This document shows, in pieces, positions 20,952 through 27,823 of a stretch of DNA of 27,823 nucleotides (position 1 is its first letter; every line of letters starts with the position of its first letter). The stretch lies in NCBI GenBank assembly GCA_030248135.1, contig JASANC010004719.1, forward strand, positions 1 through 27,823. Direction: 5' to 3'. Position numbers and translations under genes: made by a program. Origin of the DNA: Theristus sp. LFF4_11 (taxonomy: Eukaryota; Nematoda; Chromadorea; Monhysterida; Xyalidae). Below the pieces are notes generated by a model. That model was not told the origin of the DNA and made no database searches. It worked only from the letters and a program-made list of their open reading frames with translations.

Positions 20952-21396
20952 CCGTATTACCCCCAATAAACCCACATGGGGGATTAATACGTCAGCGACT
21001 TTTAGGGGGGGGGGATTATTGGTGGGGGGGGGGGGTTTATTTACAAAAAAATTCTAGGGGTGGGGGTTTGTTAAAAAATGGCAAAAATACCTTGCATGGC
21101 AGGCAAGAAAGTCGCAGAAACTTCTACTCTACATAGAAATTTCCTTTTATAACAGCCTTTTGTAATGAAATTACTATTAACTCACCCATTTGGGGCCTTT
21201 GGTAGCACAATTTCATCATTTTCACTGCAACCAGCCACTGAATTCGCTGGGTATGTGTTTCAAACAGGTCTCCAATAATCCCCCATGGGGGATTATTTGG
21301 GGGGGGGGGGATTATTCGGGAACTGGTCGGGGGGGTGGGGGTTTATTGGTGGGGGTGGGGGATTAAATGGTGGGGGGGTTAATGGGGGTAATACGG
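20952..21396. mobile_element. TA-flanked MITE F with long G runs
   Basis: Terminal repeats are CCGTATTACCCCCA at 20952 and TGGGGGTAATACGG ending at 21396, each flanked by TA (20950-20951 and 21397-21398), as in Tc1/mariner-type insertions (inference). Next to each end are runs of 7 to 13 G with GGGGGATTATT and GGGGGTTTATT phrases. Both halves contain CATGGGGGATTA, so the element is a partial fold. It is nested inside element E. Confidence 0.78.
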
Positions 21397-21554
21397 TACA
21401 AGCCCAAGGTATTATTCTGCACGGCTAACAAAGCTTCAAACTATCTGTATGAATTTATTTATTCACGTTGTGATTGTGAATAATTATTACCAATCGATAT
21501 TTGATTACCAAAAATCACTCCATTGTTTAATATTATTCGTGCTGGCGAAAATTC

Positions 21555-21687
21555 GTCGGGCCGGAATTCTCCGAGCCGGAATTCTTCGGGCCGGAATTCT
21601 TCGGGCCGGAATTCTTCAGGCCGGAATTATTCGGGCCGGAATGAGCGGGCCGGAATTCTTCGGGCCGGAATTTCGCGGGCCGGAATA
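21555..21687. repeat. 15-bp GC-rich tandem array, right end of element E
   Basis: About nine units of CTTCGGGCCGGAATT, the reverse complement of the left array, with similar variant units near the tip (GAGCGGGCCGGAAT). Confidence 0.9.
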
Positions 21688-21745
21688 GTACACGAGCCTT
21701 TCAAGATCGCTGAATTCGAATCTGATTTTAGATTTTTGCCCCGGG

Positions 21746-22793
21746 TAGGGTTAGGGGGAAAAAAAAAATCCGGATTTTTTTTTAAATTAAAAAAAAATTT
21801 TTTTTTAAAAAAAAAATTTTTTTTTACAAGTTAGGTTCGTTCGAAGCGTCTCGTCGAGCTGAGTTCATCTAGACTATTTTCAGAACGATCCGGGAAACTA
21901 TAAGAGCGAAAATCGTGTTTTATTGAAATTATGTCCATTTCATAGAGGGAAAGTTGCATTTTCAACAGTAAAACAGGGCAATTTTTCACGTGTACTTGAA
22001 TATTGAACCGTTCTTAGTGGTTCCTCTTTAGAAAATTACCAAAATTTGACTGTGTTCAAAAATTCCTGTTTGCTGTAGCTAAGTCGGCAACCCCTGTCGA
22101 CCCGGTCGCCCCCCCCCCCCCCCAAGACACTTACTTTCAGGTTCAACCAGCTATGCTATCTGCCACATGGCGAGAGCCCACTCTTCAAATCATCGTATCG
22201 AAAACACGTACCATGATTTCGCGATCACGTTGCGGGCAACTGACAGACGCAAGTTTAACACGTTAGTTTAGCTCAGCACGCAAGTTTTAACATGTGGCCA
22301 TGTTATCGGGTATCTGAAAAACGGTCGTGTGATGTGGTATTAACCAACATCTCCGCTCAATTTGTTTAACAATATACGCACAACTCCATTGTAGACCTAT
22401 AACATACGCCAATCAACAAGATATATGTTCATCTATGGCCTACCGACTGAAAAACATGTTCTAAGTTGCAAGAAAACGATTTCTGAAACGATATTTCAAT
22501 TCAGTTAAGTATTTCAACGCTAAAAATTGACTTAGAAGTCATCCAAATCGAAAAACATGAGTACGTCGGTAAAATGACCAATAATGACATTTACTAAGAA
22601 CAAAGAAGTTGGGAAGAAAATTTGGTTTGAACTTTCAAAAAATTATGCCATAAATCGAATTTTCAGAGCAAAGTAGAAGAAAAAATTTTCAAATTTTTTT
22701 TTTAAGTTTGAAAAAAAAAATCCAAATTTTTTTTAAAAAAAAAACGAAAAAAAAAATAAAAAAAAAATTTTTTTTTCAAAGCCCCTAACCCTA
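21746..22793 (+). mobile_element. hAT-like element A, copy 4
   Basis: It starts TAGGGTTAGGGG, ends CCCCTAACCCTA, and is flanked by GCCCCGGG (21738-21745 and 22794-22801). The uninterrupted target sequence, TTGCCCCGGGCAATTTTTTG, survives near 18107-18126 as a paralogous empty site, which proves the 8-bp duplication. The C-run near 22109 is 15 long. The stretch 22366-22610 carries about eleven small deletions relative to copy 3. Confidence 0.93.
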
Positions 22794-24188
22794 GCCCCGG
22801 GCAATTTTTTGCCCAAAAATTGGGCAAAAAACTTTTTTTTGCGTTTTCCAGTGGTTTTTTGTTTCAATTTCTAATTCTAAGTGTGGATTTTTATTAAAAA
22901 ACTGTTTTCTAATAGCTTTACAACTTCTGTACTTGAATACGTTATTATATTTTGTAACGGACCACTTTCTCATCCAAAAATGGGTAAAACATGGATTTTT
23001 GGCCGTTTTCAGACGTTTTCAATAAATAAGTTTGAAAACAATTTTTAAAATCCCTTCCTAGGAGTTCCCAAATGCGCCGAATCCATATATGTACAAATTT
23101 TACAACTGACCCATTATTAACCCTTATAAATGGGTAAAAAGCTACACTGTAGTCTTTCTGTAGACCTTTTTCTTTTTTGTGTTTGAACCAGACTTGTTAA
23201 TTGATGTTAATTTGTCCTCGAAAGTTTTTTACGCATTTGGGACCTTCTAGGAAGGGGTTTTAAAAATTGGTTTCAAACTTATTTATTATTATGAAACGAA
23301 AACGTCTGAAAACGGCAGAAAATCCATATTTTACCCATTTTTGGGTGAGAAAGTGGTCCGTTACAAAATATAATAACGTATTCAAGTATAGCAGTAATAA
23401 AGCTATTAGAAAACAGTTTTTTAAATAAAAATCCGCACTTAAAATTAGAAATTAAAACAAAAACCATTTGAAAGCGCGAAAAAATCGTTTTTGCCCAATT
23501 TTTGGGCAAAAAATGCCCGGGGCAAAAATCTAAAATTAGATTCGAATTCAGCGATTTTGAAAACCTCCTGGAGAATTAAAAATTAAAATTAAAAGTTTTT
23601 TCTGAACTGATTTTTTCACTGTGAAACGAAAACATATGAAAAAAGCAAAAAAATCAACATTTTACCCATTTTTTGGGTGAGCAAGCGGTCAGTTGCAAAA
23701 TATAAAAACTGATTCAAGTACAACGGTTGTAAAGCTATATCAGAAAGAGTTTTTTTAATAAAATCCACGCATAAAATTAAAACATTAAAACAAAAAACAC
23801 TGAAAAACGCAAAAAATGCGTTTTTGCCCAATTTTGAGGCAAAAAATTGCCCGGGGCAAAAATCTAAGGTCAGATTCAAATTCAGCGACCTCGAAAACCC
23901 CTGTTTGACACAAAAGTCAGGGTCAGAAACTGTTTTGTCATTGCATGAAAATAAAAGTAAGGAAAAAGTGTGAAAAATGCAAAAAAAGTAATTTTGCGTA
24001 GCTCACAGTAAAAAATAGGGACACGATCCGATTTGACGGAGCTGATATCTTGGTAGAGCTCCGCAAGATCTTTAAAACGCACACTATTTCAGGTTCTGAA
24101 AAACATCCGCTTGGGTAGAAAAATGCGATGCAACATGGTACACTTTGCAAAAAACGGCAAAAAAACGAGGTTTTTTTTAATTTCGCGC

Positions 24189-24208
24189 CCTATAGCGGCC
24201 GCTATAGG
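24189..24208. repeat. 20-bp perfect palindrome in right arm of element G
   Basis: Mirror partner of the palindrome at 17760-17779. Both copies keep all 20 bases although the surrounding arms differ at several positions. Confidence 0.85.
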
Positions 24209-24464
24209 GAGTTTCAAGGCATGGTTTATGGGTGAAACTGAAGCTCCTTGTTGAGTAGAATAACGCTGCACCATTAGTTTGATTTTGACCCCGTGTAGCA
24301 GCACTTCAGTACTAGGCCCCCCCCCCCACTCTTAGGTGCAACCGGTGTTAACTTTGAAAGCAATCAGAAATTGCAAGTACTGGCTGCAGTTGCAAGTTTG
24401 CAACGCAATCGAAAAAAAATCAACTTGCCTTCAAGTTTCGGCCCACCAAACATCTTGTCGAGCC

Positions 24465-25199
24465 TAGGGTTGTTAAACAAAAATGAAAATTTTTTTTTTT
24501 AAAAAAAAAGTGATTAAAAAAAAAACAAAAATGCCGATTTTTTTTTTTTTTTAAAAATTCGAAAAATTTTTCTCTGATATGCTCTGAAAACCTCAATTTT
24601 GGCACAATTTTTCGAAAGTTCAACAAAAATTTTCTTTGATTATACCTCGTAAAACCTTTAGCAGTCGATTTTGGGCCGTTTTACCGACTGATTTTAGGCT
24701 TCGACAACATCTGCGATGAAGTTTTTGAGCGTCCCAAAGCTTAGCCTACCATTTCCGATGCAGATAAGGTGACGATTCGCCTCGCAGAGCGTCCGATTGT
24801 GCTCGCTGCTCCGTTTGCAAGCGCTACGTTGTCTGGTTGCTGCTTCGTGTCGTGTCGTCGCGACACCATCAGAAGAATTGATCGAATTTCAAGGCGGTAT
24901 GTTTGTCTTCACTTTAGCATTAGCTTAGCTGGGGACAATTAGTGACGTTTTGGAGGTCAAAACACAAGAAGAGGCATGGTGACGGTTTGGAAAAGGGGTA
25001 ATTGAGGTCACCAAAACAAAATCTGCAAAGTTCCGCCATACGGGAGTCATTCGGGAGGCGCTTGCATATCATATGTGGTTCTTCGGACTCCCTGATTGAT
25101 TTAGCACAACTTTGATTTTTGAAATTTTTTTTTTTAAAAAAAAATTTTTTTAAAAAAAAAAAACAAAAATGACGATTTTTGTTTTTTTTAACAACCCTA
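24465..25199 (-). mobile_element. hAT-like element B
   Basis: The terminal repeats are TAGGGTTGTTAAA at the left and TTTAACAACCCTA at the right. Direct repeats GTCGAGCC flank it at 24457-24464 and 25200-25207. Both ends are A/T homopolymer-rich. The minus orientation is chosen because the module shared with elements A and C lies reverse-complemented at 24600-24621. A fragment of the same family, inverted, lies at about 3846-4034. No transposase frame is seen. Confidence 0.88.
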
Positions 25200-25358
25200 G
25201 TCGAGCCTTGCCCTTCTCTTGCACGTTTTCTCTTACGTTCGTTTCCTCGTTTGTCTCTCCAAGACGACGTGAAAAAAATCAGAAATCAGTCAAATAAAAC
25301 GATGGTGACCCTCTGACGAATAAAAAAATGAAGGAAAAACCAAACCATTCACCGTACG

Positions 25359-26101
25359 TAGAGATGTCAAGAAAAAAAATTCTGTTTTTCTTTAAAAAAA
25401 AAATTTTTTTTTAAATTTTTTTTTCATGAAAGTTGTTCAGAATTTTTCAGGGAGTCCGAATATCACCATCTGAGGAACCACCGACTTACCATATGACCCC
25501 CACTCATATGGGAGGAGGGTGAAAATTTCAGACTTGGTTTCGGCGACCCCATTTTCCCACCGACGACATCACGTCTCGTGTTTTGCCTCTCAATTCACCT
25601 CAAATAACACGGAAACAAGTTCAACAACAAACCGGTGTGATCATGCTGACGACACGTGGCGAAACAGCAACGAGCAACCAACGAAGTTACGCTTGCAGTG
25701 GCAGACAGTGCAATTTCGACCTTTCGAGATCCTGAAAAACGATGCGTAAATGTGAGTTCTCTGCTTCTATCTCACCTTAGCGGCATCGGAATTTGTTGAA
25801 CTAGCCTTTGCGACGCTCAAGTACTTCAATGCGCGAGTCGATCATCACTCACCAAGGCTAAAAACAGTCGATAAATCAATCCAGAATACCACCTGCAGCG
25901 TTGAAGACTGAGTGACAAGGTAAAGTCAAAGAAAATTTTTGTTTAACTTTCGAAAAATTATGCCAAAAACGGCATTTTCAGGGCACATTAAAGAAAAAAT
26001 TTCAAAAATTTTTAATAAAAATTTTTTTAAAAAAATGCTCATTTTTTTACTTTTTTTGTTTTAAAATTAAAAAAAAATTTTTTTTGACCCTTACATCTCT
26101 A
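25359..26101 (+). mobile_element. hAT-like element C
   Basis: It starts TAGAGATGTCAAG and ends CTTACATCTCTA. Perfect 8-bp duplications ACCGTACG flank it at 25351-25358 and 26102-26109. The ends are A/T-run-rich, and the module shared with elements A and B lies at 25944-25965. A 76-codon open frame at 25519-25749 resembles no family I know and is probably chance. The element sits about 460 bp upstream of MIX23. Confidence 0.87.
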
Positions 26102-26563
26102 ACCGTACGTGTACGGTGCGGTGCTGTGCTTGTGCAACGTTTGTTTCGCAAAAAGACCTTTTTACATCTTACAACGCAGTGGCCTAAAAATGTCAATCAA
26201 ACACGAAACATATGAGATAGCGCTTGCAGGCAGACTCACGGAGGAACAGCTCGGACTCCGAATTTACAATGAGAAAGTGAAGTGAAATCTGCATGGGAAA
26301 TGTTCAGTCAAGCCTTTGCGTGCAATAATAATTTACAATGTGAATGTGCGCGTATACTTTTGCTTCGTTTTGTTGGATTGGTTTCACGCACTTTTTTCAG
26401 CTCATTCACAATTAAAATATTTTGTTTCATTTTCAAAACAAGCTGCCAAAAAAGTAAAAAAAAACGAGATTGAGCAATCGAACGAAAAACGGTATTTCAG
26501 AACCGAAGATTCGAAAAATCATTGCATTTGCAATTCATTTGTCTTCTAAAAACGTCACTCCGA
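26102..26563. promoter_or_regulatory. Upstream region of MIX23
   Basis: This is the non-repetitive DNA between element C and the MIX23 start. It should contain the MIX23 promoter and leader. No TATA box is clear. A possible leader acceptor, GTATTTCAG, ends at about 26501. A 31-codon frame at 26190-26285 is listed separately. Confidence 0.4.
26190..26285 (+). CDS. Candidate small ORF or first exon, 31 codons, unrecognised
   Basis: ATG at 26190, preceded in frame by a TAA, reads MSIKHETYEIALAGR then LTEEQLGLRIYNEKVK and stops at 26285. The composition (charged, amphipathic, no homopolymer bias) looks more protein-like than other short frames here. The GT inside GAGAAAGTGAAG (26277) could be a splice donor, making this an alternative exon upstream of MIX23 or of a gene continuing elsewhere. 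I recognise no family. Confidence 0.3.
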   Translation: MSIKHETYEIALAGRLTEEQLGLRIYNEKVK

Positions 26564-27709
26564 ATGACGTCCAATGCCATTCCGTTGCCTGATTCCCCGG
26601 AAAACGTGCGATGTTCGGATTTCTTGGCGTTTCAGGTTGGTAAAATTTGTGTTTTTCAGTTTTAGTTGCTGGATGTGGATGAATGCCAGCAAAAAGTTTC
26701 CATCCATGCTTTTTCTTGTTTGCAGCAAATCTTGCAGCGGTGGCGCGCCGTCGACGATAAAGTGATTTACGAGCTGAACACTCTGATCCCAACGGCGTCG
26801 TTCGCTCAGAATGTGGACGTGTCGAAACAGTGCCAGCAGTTTTATGAAATGGTACGTGAGGAGAATGTGCAAAAACCACGGGTTCTCTCAAAAGTCGGTT
26901 CGCTGACTCATAAACTCGTTGTATGTGGCGGGAATCGTTGTATCTTTGCTGTTGTGGTATCGTGAAGACAGTGCATTCGGTCGTACTGTGCAACGTTTGT
27001 GTGGCCACAGACAGATATGATATGGACAGGCGGAGACGGACTTCGCCAATAGCCGCATGCCCTTTTTCCAACATTCTCAGCTGCAGAACGCCTATCAAAC
27101 GCGAGATCGAGCGTTGCAGAAGTGCATCGCCGACGAACGCGCGGCCGTCAACGAATGGCGACGACGACGCGACGAGCGCGAGACGATGGAGAACGCCAAG
27201 ATGCTGCGCACGCACCAGCTCAATGTTCGTGTGTGGATGCTTTTGCGATCAATACACACGGCGTGACCATCCTTCATGATTCGTTGCATGATTACGTTTT
27301 TCGCGATCAGTACATGTCGTGGTGACCACCCAAGTTACCCAACCCATCATGATTTTGGTTCCAAAAATTCAAAACCGTAAAGCCAACTCCACTAGGAAGG
27401 GAAAACGCACGGCGAACATCCGCTCGGTGGTTTCGTCGACGTGTATGGATTCGTTCATCTAATGCCCAGAGGATGACATGAACGCGTTTTATATTTGTTG
27501 AACTGACCCGATTTCGTTTTCAGCTTCGCCTGCTCGAGTCTGAGACCAATGTGGAGGAAGTGGTGAGGGAGCGAACGTTGAAGGTGAGCGTGGTGAACGA
27601 AACACTTGTGTGAGCCAATGAAAACCAGCCGCAACCGAATCCATTTTTTCAGGCATTCAATGAGCGCTGTAGAATTGCATATCAACCGAGAACTTCTGCG
27701 AACAGCTGA
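26564..27709 (+). CDS. MIX23: MIX23 (CCDC58) mitochondrial intermembrane space protein, 5 exons
   Basis: MIX23 is a small coiled-coil protein of the mitochondrial intermembrane space, linked to the Mia40 oxidative import route and to protein import (family knowledge). Exons: 26564-26635, 26726-26851, 27081-27224, 27524-27583 and 27653-27709. All junctions are GT-AG and phase 0. The product is 152 residues (human 144). It begins MTSNAIPLPDSPENVRCSDF, and LAFQ joins QILQRWRAVDDKVIYELN. Then come TLIPTASFAQNVDVSKQCQQ, a charged helical segment RDRALQKCIADERAAVNEWR, then ESETNVEEVVRERTLK and AFNERCRIAYQP. The two central Cys are 21 positions apart, as in human, and NERCRI is conserved. The ATG is the first in frame before the Cys-Ser-Asp-Phe motif. 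Confidence 0.93.
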
Positions 27710-27823
27710 CAAAGTCTTGGATAGAGTCTGGTGCTAGTTTTTTTTCAGTGTAGCGTGTTTCTTGGTTCTATTTTGATTTTTTCTGGTTGTTTTGTTACAG
27801 GTTGTTGAACTTTCTAGCCGTTT
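27710..27823. other. Region after MIX23 to window end
   Basis: Probably MIX23 3' untranslated sequence. Two pyrimidine-AG tracts (TTTTTTTTCAG near 27749, TTTTGTTACAG ending about 27800) look like splice acceptors. The last 23 bases could start an exon of a further gene or an alternative MIX23 end, but too little is visible. Confidence 0.3.

Larger units (their letters stand above)
20371..21687. mobile_element. Element E with terminal 15-bp repeat arrays
   Basis: The left end ATTCCGGCCCGC and right end GCGGGCCGGAAT are inverse, flanked on both sides by GTAC (20367-20370 and 21688-21691), a candidate 4-bp duplication. Each terminus is an array of about nine 15-bp units AATTCCGGCCCGAAG. The inverted similarity continues inward through TTCGCCAGCACGAA and ATTTTTGGTAATCAAATATCG (left to about 20567, right from about 21486). 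Frames through the arrays encode repeats such as RAGIL and RIPAR, which follow from the DNA repeat and are not proteins. Confidence 0.78.
17635..24347. mobile_element. 6.7-kb TTAA-flanked element G with ~1.1-kb inverted arms, host to nested insertions
   Basis: The outer ends read CACCGGTTGCACCTAAGAG (17635) and its inverse (ending 24347), each preceded or followed by TTAA (17631-17634 and 24348-24351). The arms at 17635-18734 and 23232-24347 are inverse copies: paired coordinates sum to about 41967. Each carries the 20-bp palindrome around GCGGCCGC. The interior is built from roughly 335-bp units containing TTTTTGCCCCGGGCA and CCCAAAAATGGGTAAAA, present in both orientations (18070-18970, 22794-23880). 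TTAA flanks recall piggyBac-type elements, but no transposase frame is present and the superfamily is not established. Elements A3, A4, E and F lie inside. Confidence 0.75.

Noticed and set aside
18070..24304. Phe-rich open frames of 60-114 codons
   Set aside because: They come from T/A-run-rich repeat units, appear in mirrored copies, and contain no domain.
26535..27215. 226-codon open frame on the minus strand
   Set aside because: It lies antisense to MIX23 exons and introns; the plus-strand exons match a known family with correct splice sites, so this frame is a shadow.

Overview
This is eukaryotic nuclear DNA, most likely from an invertebrate animal. Three conserved single-copy genes can be rebuilt exon by exon with GT-AG introns and matching phases. 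They are TCF25 (plus strand, 11 proposed exons, 4639-14766), CHMP1 (minus strand, 15583 to about 17067) and MIX23, also called CCDC58 (plus strand, 5 exons, 26564-27709). I see no prokaryotic operons, tRNA, rRNA or CRISPR. The phylum cannot be fixed from this window; short introns and dense small DNA transposons would suit a nematode or another small-genome ecdysozoan, but that is a guess.

Layout. Bases 1-3723 are a near-identical reverse-complement copy of 7940-11652, so TCF25 exons 2-5 and their introns exist twice, head to head. The plus-strand copy is the working gene. The minus-strand copy carries two frameshifts and runs off the left edge, so it is called a pseudogene. Between the arms lie broken transposon ends, the likely TCF25 exon 1 (4639-4780), an 798-bp foldback element (4807-5604), a nine-copy 149-bp tandem array (5690-7010) and two 173-bp repeats. 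TCF25 exons 6-11 follow to 14766. CHMP1 is convergent with it, across about 0.8 kb of intergenic DNA.

From 17631 to 26101 the window is almost entirely transposon. A 6.7-kb inverted-repeat element flanked by TTAA (17635-24347) holds two copies of a 1.05-kb element. It also holds a third element with 15-bp repeat arrays, which itself contains a TA-flanked, G-run-rich element. Two more elements follow at 24465-25199 and 25359-26101.

The main repeat result concerns elements A, B and C. Each begins TAG-G/A-G, ends with its inverse and is flanked by a perfect 8-bp target duplication, as in hAT-type transposons. The telomere-like TAGGGTTAGGG strings are the tips of element A, not telomere. No element shows a transposase reading frame, so all look non-autonomous.

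The three genes have unrelated housekeeping roles: ribosome quality control (TCF25), ESCRT-III membrane remodelling (CHMP1) and mitochondrial intermembrane-space biology (MIX23). Nothing suggests that they act together. The most unusual feature is the inverted partial TCF25 copy beside the TCF25 start, which could give antisense or hairpin RNA, or could be an assembly artefact.
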